Shown in pieces: positions 25,715 through 34,328 of a stretch of DNA of 64,000 nucleotides. Every line of letters begins with the position of its first letter. Positions within the stretch are counted from its first letter, which is position 1. Source of the stretch: Chryseobacterium lathyri (GTDB lineage Bacteria; Bacteroidota; Bacteroidia; Flavobacteriales; Weeksellaceae); contig NZ_JAUSSF010000002.1 of assembly GCF_030812195.1 (NCBI RefSeq), positions 930,001-994,000 on the forward strand, given 5' to 3'. The notes beneath the pieces were generated by a model that was not told the origin of the DNA, did no database searches, and saw only the letters and a program-made list of their open reading frames with translations. The translations under genes and the position numbers were made by a program.

Positions 25715-27868
25715 ATGGCAATTTTAGGACAGATTAGGAGTAAGCCTTGGCTTTTGATGGGAGTGATCGCATTGGCGCTTTTAGCGTTTCTGGTAAACCC
25801 CGACAGCATCGACAAGGTTTTTGGAAAAAATCCTGATGTTTTAGGAAAAGTAAACGGTGAGAAAGTCACCCGCGAAGAGTTCAATGATCAGCTTTTCGTA
25901 CTGCAGCAGCAGGCTGAGCAACAGGGTCGTCCAAAAACGGGACTTGAAGAGCAGGCTTGGCAGTTACTTGTACAATCTAAACTTATCAAGCAGCAGTTTG
26001 AGAAATTGGGCTTTGAAATGACTGACGATTATTTCTGGAATCAGATCCAGTACGATCAGATGTTCGCCCAACAACAGCAGTTCTTTGATGAGAAAGGTAA
26101 TTTTAAAACTCAAGAGCTTAAAAAAGAGATTGAAACATTAAAAAACACCAATCCTGAAGGCTACAACCAGTGGCTGAAAACCAGAAAAACTGTGGAGTAC
26201 AGATTGATGGCAAGACAGGTGTTCACTAATATTTCAGCGGGGATCACTACTGGCAAAAAAGAAGCTGAAGAGCTTATGAAGCAGAGAGACCAGCTGGCTG
26301 ATGTCGATTTTGTAAAGATCGACTATGCAGCATATCTTCAGAAAACAAAAATCAACGTTACTACGGCAGACCTTGAAAACTACATCAAGCAACACCCGGT
26401 AATGTTTAAAGCTGAACCTAGCAGAAATATCGGGCTTGTATATTTCCCTTCTAAACCTAGTGCGGCAGATGATGCAGCAGCTCAGAAGGAAATCAATAAG
26501 CTTTTCTCAGGAGGTACGGATGCAAGCGGAGGAACAGAGAATTTCCAGAATACAAAGAACGACTCAATGTTCATAATGGCCAATTCTGACATGCCTTTCA
26601 ACAACCAGTATTCAGCGCCTGCCCAATTGCCTCAAACGATTCAGGGACAAATTGCAACGGCTGCTATCGGACAGACTTTCGGACCTTACAAAGAGCAGAA
26701 TTTCTATGTGGTTTCAAAGCTTTTGGATAAAAAGACTTCAGATTCTACATTGTCAAGACATATCCTTATCGCTTTCAAAGGAAGCCCTGCAGGAGAAGGA
26801 GTAACAAGATCTAAAGAGCAGGCTAAGAAATTAGCAGACTCTATCGGAACTATTGTGAAAGCAACACCTGCAAAATTTACAGAGTTTATCAAAATGTCTA
26901 ATGACCCAAGTTCTGCAGCGCAGGGAGGAAGCTTAGGATGGACTACCCCGGAAACTCCTTTTGTTCCGGAATTCCTTACTTATTTGGCTAATAATCCTAA
27001 AGGAGCTACAGGTGTTGTAGAGACACAGTTCGGATATCATATTATCAATATTGAAGATAAAAAAGCAGGGGCAATGAGCTATAAAGTAGCTAACCTTGTA
27101 AAAGAAGTGAAACCTTCAGATGCTACAGAAGCTGAATCTGATAAAAAAGCAAGAAGATTCATTCAGCAGGTTCAGGGGAAATCTTTCAACGATTTCGTGA
27201 ATATTGCTAAAAAAGGAAACTATCAGTTCTCCAATCCCAAATCAGCCAAAAGATTTGACGGACAGCTTCAGGGACTTGGGACTGATAAAGACGGAGAGAT
27301 CTTAGCTTGGGCTTTCGATAAGAAAAGAACTAAGGGAGATACAGAATTCTTTACTGTAGAAGGAACAGGAGATAAAATTGTAGCATATCTTAACGGAAAA
27401 CAGGAGGCAGGTCTTGCAGATCCCGAGTCTGTGAGAGATCAGATTGAAGTGATCGTTAAAAATAAATTGGCGGCTAAGCAGATCTCTGATAAAATTGCCG
27501 GAGCTAAAGCTTCAAACTTAGATCAGATTGCAAAACTGTTTGGTTCAACAAAACAAGCGGCTCAGGTTAATATGCTTAACCCTTCAGTAGCCGGTGCTAT
27601 GGAGCCTAAAGTTGCAGGTGCTGCTTTTGGTGTTGCGAAAGGAAAACTTTCCAACCCTATCGAAGGTGGAACGGGAGTTTATGTATTGATCAAAAAATCA
27701 GAAACAGTAAACAAGCAGCCGGGTGACCTTAAGCAGTTTACAGAATCTATTACCCAGAGAAGCGCAAGTATGTTCGGACAGGCTTGGATGAAGAGTCTTC
27801 AGGATAATGCAGATATCGAGGACTACAGAATCGAAATCTGGAACAAGCTGGGGAATCAGCAACAGTAA
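25715..27868 (+). CDS. PpiD/SurA-like periplasmic peptidyl-prolyl isomerase
   Basis: The 717-residue protein has an N-terminal inner-membrane anchor (residues 13-30, LLMGVIALALLAFLV), a SurA-type N-domain (LGKVNGEKVTREEFNDQL), and a parvulin PpiC domain around 345-450 (RHILIAFKG, GGSLGWTTPETPFVPEF, ETQFGYHIINI). A second, degenerate parvulin-like part follows. The layout matches PpiD, a membrane-bound chaperone at the Sec exit that helps fold envelope proteins. It has its own terminator, so it is separate from the mlaD operon downstream. Confidence 0.88.
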   Translation: MAILGQIRSKPWLLMGVIALALLAFLVNPDSIDKVFGKNPDVLGKVNGEKVTREEFNDQLFVLQQQAEQQGRPKTGLEEQAWQLLVQSKLIKQQFEKLGFEMTDDYFWNQIQYDQMFAQQQQFFDEKGNFKTQELKKEIETLKNTNPEGYNQWLKTRKTVEYRLMARQVFTNISAGITTGKKEAEELMKQRDQLADVDFVKIDYAAYLQKTKINVTTADLENYIKQHPVMFKAEPSRNIGLVYFPSKPSAADDAAAQKEINKLFSGGTDASGGTENFQNTKNDSMFIMANSDMPFNNQYSAPAQLPQTIQGQIATAAIGQTFGPYKEQNFYVVSKLLDKKTSDSTLSRHILIAFKGSPAGEGVTRSKEQAKKLADSIGTIVKATPAKFTEFIKMSNDPSSAAQGGSLGWTTPETPFVPEFLTYLANNPKGATGVVETQFGYHIINIEDKKAGAMSYKVANLVKEVKPSDATEAESDKKARRFIQQVQGKSFNDFVNIAKKGNYQFSNPKSAKRFDGQLQGLGTDKDGEILAWAFDKKRTKGDTEFFTVEGTGDKIVAYLNGKQEAGLADPESVRDQIEVIVKNKLAAKQISDKIAGAKASNLDQIAKLFGSTKQAAQVNMLNPSVAGAMEPKVAGAAFGVAKGKLSNPIEGGTGVYVLIKKSETVNKQPGDLKQFTESITQRSASMFGQAWMKSLQDNADIEDYRIEIWNKLGNQQQ

Positions 27869-27890
27869 GAAATTAATTTTTACAGATATA

Positions 27891-27919
27891 AAAGCGGCAG
27901 GATTTTCTGCCGCTTTTTT
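27891..27919 (+). terminator. Terminator after the PpiD-like gene
   Basis: AAAGCGGCAG (27891-27900) pairs perfectly with CTGCCGCTTT (27907-27916) around a 6-base loop, followed by T's. Confidence 0.88.
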
Positions 27920-27965
27920 GTATTTAACGCAGAACAATAAAGAAAAAGATTAATTTAAAATGTGT

Positions 27966-27973
27966 TATATTTG
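27966..27973 (+). promoter_or_regulatory. Candidate -7 element (TATATTTG) for the mlaD operon
   Basis: An exact TAnnTTTG match ends 22 bases before the GTG start of mlaD, downstream of a clear terminator. The -33 part is not recognisable. Confidence 0.4.
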
Positions 27974-27995
27974 CTCATTAGAAAAAATTTAGCAA

Positions 27996-28946
27996 GTGAA
28001 GTTCAGTAAAGAATTAAAAGCTGGTGTGATTGCACTTTTAGCTATTGTAGGCTTTGTGTTGTTGTTTCAATTCATGAAAGGCAGAAGTCTTTTTACTACC
28101 GATAATATATTTTACGCAAAATACGATAATGTGGAAGGGCTGGCACAGTCATCCGCAGTTTCCATTAATGGTCTGAAAGTAGGTCAGGTCGATAAGATCA
28201 TTCCTAGGACAGCAAAAGATGGGAAGATCAGTTTTGTGGTAAAAATTACGGTAGACGATAAGTTCGAGTTTTCCAAGAATTCAACCCTTGAAATTTTTGA
28301 GCCCGGTCTGATGTCTGGAAAAGAAATGAGAGTGAATCTTATGTATGGCGGACAAACTGCAAAAGACGGAGATACACTGCGGGGTACTTTCAAACTGGGA
28401 ACTTTGGGAAGTCTTTCTTCTCAGGTAGGCCCTGTTAAAGATCAGCTACAGACTGTTTTGTACAGAGTAGATTCTTTAATGGCGAATGCAAACCAGGTGG
28501 TCAATGCGCAAAACAGAGAAGAAATCAGAGCCCTGCTTGCCAATCTAAATAAAACGGTAGGTGCTTTACAGACTACTGCAGGAAGTGTAAATACCCTTGT
28601 GGGAAACAATGATCCTAAACTTCAGAAAGTACTTGATGATGCAAGCCTTACCATGCAGAGCGGGAAGGTGACATTAGATAAATACGGTAACCTTGCGGAA
28701 AGCATTGATACTAAAAAGCTGAATGCAACAATTGCCAGTTTAGATGCTACCGTAGGAAAACTGAACCAGGTAATAGCAGGGGTTGACAACGGACAGGGAA
28801 GCTTAGGAAAGTTAATGAAAGATGAACAACTTTACAATAATTTAAACTCCGCTTCCACGAACCTGAATTCATTGATTGAAGACATGAAAGCAAACCCTAA
28901 GAGATACATTAATTTCTCGGTTTTCGGTAAGAACAATAAAGACTAA
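27996..28946 (+). CDS. mlaD: MlaD-type MCE lipid-transport protein
   Basis: The 316-residue protein starts at a GTG, which gives the family-typical beginning MKFSKELKAGVIAL. It has one membrane anchor (about residues 9-26), then a single MCE domain to about 120 (FYAKYDNVEGLAQSSAVSINGLKVGQV, LEIFEPGLMSGKEMRVNL). A long helical region follows with repeated Asn/Leu-rich segments, typical of the tunnel-forming tail. It forms the periplasmic ring of the MCE phospholipid transporter whose ATPase and permease are encoded at 8.7-10.3 kb. The gene is 7 bases from the following Fe-S protein gene. Confidence 0.88.
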   Translation: MKFSKELKAGVIALLAIVGFVLLFQFMKGRSLFTTDNIFYAKYDNVEGLAQSSAVSINGLKVGQVDKIIPRTAKDGKISFVVKITVDDKFEFSKNSTLEIFEPGLMSGKEMRVNLMYGGQTAKDGDTLRGTFKLGTLGSLSSQVGPVKDQLQTVLYRVDSLMANANQVVNAQNREEIRALLANLNKTVGALQTTAGSVNTLVGNNDPKLQKVLDDASLTMQSGKVTLDKYGNLAESIDTKKLNATIASLDATVGKLNQVIAGVDNGQGSLGKLMKDEQLYNNLNSASTNLNSLIEDMKANPKRYINFSVFGKNNKD

Positions 28947-28953
28947 TCACCTT

Positions 28954-30294
28954 ATGCAGTACATCGATAACATTATTTTTCTGATCTTATTAGTTGCAGG
29001 ATTTGGGCTGTTTGCTAAAAGCCTGCAAAAGATTTACAGAAATATCAGGTTAGGAAGAGAAATCAACAGAAGCGACAGGAAAGCCGAGCGTTGGGAAACT
29101 ATGGCCAGAGTGGCAATGGGGCAGAGCAAAATGGTAAAACGTCCTGTTGCAGGTATTCTTCACCTTTTTGTATACGTGGGTTTTGTTATTATCAATATTG
29201 AACTGATAGAAATTATTGTTGATGGGATCTTTGGAACTCACAGGTTTTTAGCTTCCATTTTTGGAGACAGTTTCTACAACTTTTTTACAGCGACATTGGA
29301 AATACTGGCTCTTTTAGTCATCATTGGAGTCGTTGTTTTCTTTATCAGAAGAAATTTCTATGGCGTTAAAAGGCTTAATATGAAAGAACTTTTTGGCTGG
29401 CCTAAAAATGATGCCAACTGGATTCTGATCATAGAATTCGCTTTAATGGTAGCCTTCTTTAGTATGAATGCTTCAGAATCTGTTCTGCAGGCTAGAAATG
29501 CAGAAGGTTTTCATCATATAGGTTCTTTCCCGATCAGTCAGATGCTTTTTGTTCCAATCCTGGAAGTATTTAGTTTTGACAATGGTTTCTTGGTTTTTGT
29601 TGAAAGAAGTGCATGGTGGTTTCACTTTGTGGGAATTCTTTTCTTCATGAACTATCTTTATTATTCAAAACATCTTCATATCATTTTGGCATTCCCAAGC
29701 ACATGGTTTGCAAATCTTGATAAAAAAGGAAAATTCAATAACCTTGATTCCGTAACCAAAGAAATCAAGCTGATGATGGATCCTAATGCAGATCCTTATG
29801 CTGCACCGGCTGAGGGAGAAACAGCAGATGCTCCGTCTAAATTTGGAGCAGAAGATATATTTGATCTCGACCAGGTACAGTTGCTTAATGCCTATTCCTG
29901 TACAGAATGCGGAAGATGTACTTCTGTATGTCCTGCTAATATCACAGGTAAGAAGCTTTCTCCAAGACTGATTCTGATGAAAACAAGAGACAGGCTCGAA
30001 GAGGTAGGCAGAAATATAGATAAAAACGGAAAATTCGAAGACGATGGCAAGAAGCTTCTGAATGATTATATTACCAAAGAAGAACTTTGGGCATGTACTA
30101 CATGTAACGCTTGTACAGAAGCATGTCCGGTATTGCTGGATCCGCTTTCTATTATTTTCGAAATGAGAAGATTCCTTGTCATGGAACAGTCTGCTGCACC
30201 TCAAGAGCTGAATCTGATGATGACGAATGTAGAAAATAATGCTGCTCCTTGGCAATATAACCAGGCTGACCGTCTGAATTGGGCTAATGATTAA
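28954..30294 (+). CDS. Membrane-bound 4Fe-4S dicluster oxidoreductase subunit
   Basis: The 446-residue protein has about five membrane helices (7-22, 66-90, 108-130, 155-175, 222-245), resembling a cytochrome-b-like NarI/HdrE anchor. A soluble ferredoxin part follows, with two CX2CX2CX3C motifs at C316-C326 (CTECGRCTSVCP) and C381-C391 (CTTCNACTEACP). With the CCG-domain protein encoded two genes on, it forms a heterodisulfide-reductase-like (HdrDE/GlpC-like) unit that probably moves electrons to or from the quinone pool. The electron donor is unknown. Bacteroidetes often keep this pair together. Confidence 0.8.
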   Translation: MQYIDNIIFLILLVAGFGLFAKSLQKIYRNIRLGREINRSDRKAERWETMARVAMGQSKMVKRPVAGILHLFVYVGFVIINIELIEIIVDGIFGTHRFLASIFGDSFYNFFTATLEILALLVIIGVVVFFIRRNFYGVKRLNMKELFGWPKNDANWILIIEFALMVAFFSMNASESVLQARNAEGFHHIGSFPISQMLFVPILEVFSFDNGFLVFVERSAWWFHFVGILFFMNYLYYSKHLHIILAFPSTWFANLDKKGKFNNLDSVTKEIKLMMDPNADPYAAPAEGETADAPSKFGAEDIFDLDQVQLLNAYSCTECGRCTSVCPANITGKKLSPRLILMKTRDRLEEVGRNIDKNGKFEDDGKKLLNDYITKEELWACTTCNACTEACPVLLDPLSIIFEMRRFLVMEQSAAPQELNLMMTNVENNAAPWQYNQADRLNWAND

Positions 30295-30305
30295 ACTCTG
30301 AAAAG

Positions 30306-30929
30306 ATGAAAAAACTATTCTTTCTCTTTGTTATCCTGTTTTCAGGCCTTGTATTCGCTCAGAATGCTGATCAGAAAAAAATCCTTGAAGATTCACAGTC
30401 ATTCATGTCTATGTTTCAAAAAAGAGACTATGACGGTATGCTGGATCTTACCCATCCCGGCATTTTTGAAAAAGTAGACAGGCAGACAATGACCCGAACT
30501 TTTAAAATGCTGCTTGAAGGTAATGATGAATTCAAAATAGAAATCTTAGATCCCAATAAAAATACTTTTAACGTTTCTGATATTTTCACCACAAAGGAAA
30601 ATACTAAATATGCCTTCACAACCTATCCAATGAAGATGAAAATGACTTTTCTGAAAGAGAAGTTTGATGAAAGTAAAAAGAAAACTGTGATCAGCATGAT
30701 GGCAGTTCAGGGGATGGATGCCAAATTTTTAGATGACAGCTCGCTGGAAATGAGTAAGCAGGCCATGATCATCGCTTTGAATGACAAGGTTACAGGAAAT
30801 ACATGGAAATATCTGAACTATGATGAAGCCAATCCGTTGTATGTATCTGTAGTTCCGGTAGAAGTAATGAAAAAGGCAAAGGAATACTACGCTGATTTAT
30901 TAATTAAACAAAAAGAAAATGCAAATTAA
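30306..30929 (+). CDS. Exported protein of unknown function in the Fe-S operon
   Basis: The 207-residue protein has signal peptide MKKLFFLFVILFSGLVFAQ, then a soluble alpha+beta region. Segments such as MFQKRDYDGMLDLTHPGIFEKV resemble the NTF2/DUF4878-like fold of small periplasmic proteins, but no diagnostic motif is present and I cannot name the family. It is wedged 11 bases after the Fe-S gene and overlaps the next gene by 11 bases, so it is co-expressed with the oxidoreductase and may support it in the periplasm. Confidence 0.7.
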   Translation: MKKLFFLFVILFSGLVFAQNADQKKILEDSQSFMSMFQKRDYDGMLDLTHPGIFEKVDRQTMTRTFKMLLEGNDEFKIEILDPNKNTFNVSDIFTTKENTKYAFTTYPMKMKMTFLKEKFDESKKKTVISMMAVQGMDAKFLDDSSLEMSKQAMIIALNDKVTGNTWKYLNYDEANPLYVSVVPVEVMKKAKEYYADLLIKQKENAN

Positions 30930-31698
30930 AACAATGGCAGAATATGCTGCCGAAGGAAAGTCCCCGGAAGTTTTATTTTGGGTTGGATGTGCTGGAAGCT
31001 TTGACGACCGCGCCAAAAAAATTACAAAAGCATTTTGCAAGATATTAAACAAAATAGAAGTTGAATTTGCAGTTCTGGGACCGGAAGAAAGCTGCACCGG
31101 AGATCCCGCAAAAAGAGCAGGGAACGAATTTGTTTTTCAGATGATGGCCCTTACCAATATCGAGGTCCTGAATGCCTATGAAGTAAAAAAGATCGTAACT
31201 GCCTGTCCTCACTGCTTTAATACTCTGAAAAATGAATATCCAAGCCTGGGAGGACACTATGATGTGGTACACCATACCCAGTTCCTTAAGACATTAATGG
31301 AAGAGGGAAGGCTGAAGATAGAAGGGGGTGCCTTTAAAGGAAAAAAGATTACGTTCCATGATCCTTGCTATCTTGGAAGAGCAAATAATGAATATGAGGC
31401 TCCAAGGATCCTTCTTGAGAAACTGGATGCCGAACTTGTGGAAATGAAACGCTGCAAAACCAACGGTTTATGCTGTGGAGCAGGAGGAGCACAGATGTTT
31501 AAAGAACCTGAAAAAGGGAATAAAGACATCAATATCGAAAGAACAGAAGAAGCATTGTCTTTCGAACCAAAAGTAATTGCTACAGGATGCCCTTTCTGTA
31601 ACACGATGATGACAGATGGTGTAAAACATTTTAACAAAAATACAGAAGTAGCTGTAAAAGATATTGTAGAGCTTCTTGCAGAAGCCGAAGATCTGTAA
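30919..31698 (+). CDS. CCG-domain (HdrB/GlpC/LldE-like) Fe-S oxidoreductase
   Basis: The 259-residue protein has two CCG-type cysteine-rich repeats: CPHC at 96-99, the CCGAGG site at 185-190, and TGCPFCNTM near 222-230. These bind the non-cubane or 4Fe-4S clusters of heterodisulfide-reductase subunit B and of glycerol-3-phosphate and lactate dehydrogenase subunits. It pairs with the membrane dicluster protein encoded upstream. The start at 30919 is inside the previous gene; M6 at 30934 is an alternative. The true substrate is unknown. Confidence 0.82.
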   Translation: MQIKTMAEYAAEGKSPEVLFWVGCAGSFDDRAKKITKAFCKILNKIEVEFAVLGPEESCTGDPAKRAGNEFVFQMMALTNIEVLNAYEVKKIVTACPHCFNTLKNEYPSLGGHYDVVHHTQFLKTLMEEGRLKIEGGAFKGKKITFHDPCYLGRANNEYEAPRILLEKLDAELVEMKRCKTNGLCCGAGGAQMFKEPEKGNKDINIERTEEALSFEPKVIATGCPFCNTMMTDGVKHFNKNTEVAVKDIVELLAEAEDL

Positions 31699-31719
31699 GA
31701 CTACATAAAAGATAGGTAA

Positions 31720-31746
31720 AAACTCAGGCTTGTGTCTGGGTTTTTC
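31720..31746 (+). terminator. Terminator after the mlaD/Fe-S operon
   Basis: AACTCAG and CTGGGTT pair with one G-T pair around an 8-base loop and are followed by TTTTTC, 22 bases past the stop codon. Confidence 0.65.
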
Positions 31747-31801
31747 TTTATCATAAACTCAGGAATATTTCTTAATTTTATACTTTTAAAACTGACAGGA
31801 T

Positions 31802-32290
31802 ATGAAAATTGATGAATCCAGCATAGTAGAAACCAACGACTACAGAGTTATTATATACCCGGCATCGAGACCTTTTGAAACCAAAGAAGCTAAGGCTATC
31901 ACTGAAAAACTTTTCGATTTCCTGGCGACCTGGGCTGCACACGGAAAACCGCTTTCCTCATCTTTTAAGATTGAAAAAAATCAATTTATAGTGGTGTGTG
32001 TGGATGAAGAGAAAGAAATGGCTTCAGGCTGCAGTATTGATGCTTTAGGAAAGATTATGCGCGAGATCGATGAAGAATACCAGCTTGGGCTTTTCGACAG
32101 AATGAAAGCCAGCTTTGTACAAAATGAACAGGTAAAAACATTGAAGCTTCAGGATTTTAAATCTCAGCTGAGAAGTGGTGAACTGCCGAAAGATATCCAA
32201 GTCTTTGATTTTTCTAAAAATACATACCTGGACTTTTTAAGCCACTTTTTGCTGCCATTGGAAAAAAGCTGGGCGGCAAGTATAGCTTAA
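31802..32290 (+). CDS. Conserved Bacteroidetes protein (often mislabelled ABC transporter ATPase)
   Basis: The 162-residue cytoplasmic protein has no signal or membrane segment. It carries the family pattern W(A/T)AHGKPLSSSFKIEKNQFIVVCVDEE followed by ASGCSIDA, which I recognise from flavobacterial proteins. It lacks Walker A, Walker B and an ABC signature, so the database label ABC transporter ATPase for such proteins is not supported by the sequence. Its role is unknown. The strict conservation of WAAHG and SGCSID suggests a catalytic or binding site. It is a single-gene unit. Confidence 0.65.
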   Translation: MKIDESSIVETNDYRVIIYPASRPFETKEAKAITEKLFDFLATWAAHGKPLSSSFKIEKNQFIVVCVDEEKEMASGCSIDALGKIMREIDEEYQLGLFDRMKASFVQNEQVKTLKLQDFKSQLRSGELPKDIQVFDFSKNTYLDFLSHFLLPLEKSWAASIA

Positions 32291-32319
32291 ATGATATAAA
32301 AAACAAACAAACCAGAGCC

Positions 32320-33138
32320 TTAGAGCGGGTTTTTCGAAAAAGGCTGCTGTTTAATTTCAATCTGGAAGAGTCTTTCAGGGATATTCATTTCATCAAAAAC
32401 TGATACTGGTAATTTGTTTTTTATAAAAATGGCACACATTGTATTTTTGGGGTGATAAAGATATGGGTGATTTTCCTTTCCCGTACCATCTAATATTGCC
32501 CTGAAAACTTCATAACGGATGTTTTGAGGATTGTATGCGTAATCATGCCAAACTACAATTGAGTGTTCGTGAACCAAATGTTCAAAAACCTTTTTAGTGT
32601 CATGGAGGACCATTTCATAGCTGTGGTCGCCATCAATAAAAATTAAATCATATTTCTTATTAAGTGAACTGAAATCAAAGGTTTTGGTATTGGCATCCAA
32701 GTGAAGAATTTTTGGATTTTTGCCTGAAAGTATTCCGTGCTGTTCTACATATTTGGGATTCCATCCCATGCTCAGCATCTCCTTTTTAGACAAATTAATG
32801 GTTGTACAGTCATCAATAAGCTTGGCAACATTGTGTACGCTTTCTCCACGCCAGGTTCCTATTTCCAAATAAGAATTAACTTCTTTTCTGCCTGCAATCG
32901 TGACAAGGAGTTGTAAATCTGTGATTAATGAACTGCCATCCAGTAAAAAGCTTTCAATTGTTCCGGGAACTTCATAACTCAGTTCTTCTATATCTATTTG
33001 TGGTAAAGCGACAATAGGAGTGTAATATTCTTTAAATTTATTTTCAGCCTCAATTCTACTGTTCAAAATAAGATTAACCAGACTCGGATTTTTGAGAATT
33101 ATTCGGATAAAAGATAGAAATTTATTAATTTTAACCAT
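32320..33138 (-). CDS. Class I SAM-dependent methyltransferase (CmcI/Methyltransf_24-like)
   Basis: The 272-residue protein has YLEIGTWRGESVHNVAKL (motif I, near 91-108), the LIFIDGDHSYEMVLHD motif typical of TylF/CmcI-like methyltransferases, and VVWHDYAYNP. The DGDHSY histidine-acid pair is the metal-binding part of that group. It faces away from the neighbouring glycosyltransferase and flippase genes and is probably part of the same polysaccharide locus, methylating a sugar or glycolipid. Confidence 0.75.
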   Translation of the reverse strand: MVKINKFLSFIRIILKNPSLVNLILNSRIEAENKFKEYYTPIVALPQIDIEELSYEVPGTIESFLLDGSSLITDLQLLVTIAGRKEVNSYLEIGTWRGESVHNVAKLIDDCTTINLSKKEMLSMGWNPKYVEQHGILSGKNPKILHLDANTKTFDFSSLNKKYDLIFIDGDHSYEMVLHDTKKVFEHLVHEHSIVVWHDYAYNPQNIRYEVFRAILDGTGKENHPYLYHPKNTMCAIFIKNKLPVSVFDEMNIPERLFQIEIKQQPFSKNPL

Positions 33139-33191
33139 TATTTTGAAAGTTCAGTTAATTGAGTTTTCACAAAGATAATTTAAATAAAATT

Positions 33192-34328
33192 TTGAAAAGA
33201 AAAAAAATACTGTTTATTTCCTCATGGTTTCCCAATAAAATTGAGCCTACAAATGGAAACTTTGTTCAGCGTCATGCGGAAGCGGTTGCAAAAATTCATG
33301 ATGTTGAAATACTGCATGCGATTGGTGATTTTAACCAAAAGCAAAAGTATTTGAAGGATGATCAGGTAATAAATGGTATTAGAACGTGCATTGTTTATTA
33401 TAAGAATTCAAAAAATCCGGCTCAAAATTTTTTAAGGAGAATGAGAGCCTACAAAATTGGATTTTCTGAGATGCAGGTGCCAGATTTAGTTCATGCCAAT
33501 GTAATGCACAATTCTATGCTTTTTGCTGTTTATCTTAAAAAAAGATTTAAAATACCGTTTGTAATTACAGAACATTGGACGGTTTTGAGAGAAGTTAATA
33601 GTAACCGGACCCCTTTTATTACAAAATATATTGCAAAGCTTATTGGAAATACCGCAGATAAAGTTTTACCCGTAAGCAATGATTTAAAAAGAAGTTTAAA
33701 GAAAATTGGTATAAAGACCGGAATAACAGTTATTCCAAATGTTGTTGACACCAAGATTTTTAAACCAAAAAAAGAGTTATCTATTGACTTTACATTTATT
33801 CATGTTTCTAATTTGATTCCCAGAAAGAATTCTGATAAAATATTAAAAGTAGCGTTAAAACTCTTGTCGAAAGGATATCAATTTAATTTGCAGTTGGGAG
33901 GTGATGGTAATATTGATAAATTGCAAGAGGAGGTAAGAAATGCAAAAGCTGAAAACAGAATAGAAATTTTTGGAATACAAACTATATCTCAGATAGCAGA
34001 GCGAATGCAAAGGTCTGATTGCTTCATTCTTTTTAGTGATGATGAAAATCAGCCATGTGTTATTGCGGAGGCATTTGCCAGCGGTTTACAAGTAATATCC
34101 ACAAATGTTGGAGGAATCAGCGAATTCTTCCCTGAAAATGCTGGGATTTTACTTACGAAAGTAGATGAAGATCAGTTATTTTCGGCAATGCGTATAATTT
34201 TAGAAGGGAAGAGAAAGGATAATATATTTTCCATCTCTCAATATGCAAAAGATACATTTTCAGAAGAAATTATTGCGCAGAAGTTTTCAGAAGTTTACGA
34301 TGATGTCTGTAAAAATTCAAACTTATGA
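33192..34328 (+). CDS. Family 4 glycosyltransferase
   Basis: This GT-B fold enzyme has about 378 residues. No ATG begins the conserved N-terminal KRKKILFISSWFPNK, so a TTG at 33192 is the likely start; the frame also permits a TTG at 33159. The C-terminal half has the nucleotide-sugar site (FIHVSNLIPRKNSDKI, ILFSDDENQPCVIAEAFASGLQVISTNVGG) with the EX7E motif (EAFASGL, GGISE). It transfers a sugar from an activated nucleotide sugar, probably in surface polysaccharide synthesis. The last 4 bases overlap the flippase start. Base use is more AT-rich than in flanking genes. Confidence 0.85.
   Translation: MKRKKILFISSWFPNKIEPTNGNFVQRHAEAVAKIHDVEILHAIGDFNQKQKYLKDDQVINGIRTCIVYYKNSKNPAQNFLRRMRAYKIGFSEMQVPDLVHANVMHNSMLFAVYLKKRFKIPFVITEHWTVLREVNSNRTPFITKYIAKLIGNTADKVLPVSNDLKRSLKKIGIKTGITVIPNVVDTKIFKPKKELSIDFTFIHVSNLIPRKNSDKILKVALKLLSKGYQFNLQLGGDGNIDKLQEEVRNAKAENRIEIFGIQTISQIAERMQRSDCFILFSDDENQPCVIAEAFASGLQVISTNVGGISEFFPENAGILLTKVDEDQLFSAMRIILEGKRKDNIFSISQYAKDTFSEEIIAQKFSEVYDDVCKNSNL

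Noticed and set aside
25612..25884. Minus-strand 90-codon frame across the lon/PpiD spacer
   Set aside because: Most of it is antisense to the start of the PpiD-like gene and the rest is low-complexity spacer.
29665..30255. Long minus-strand frame (196 codons) inside the dicluster Fe-S gene
   Set aside because: It lies fully antisense to a gene with clear ferredoxin motifs, has odd composition with many His, Ser and Cys, and no start context.
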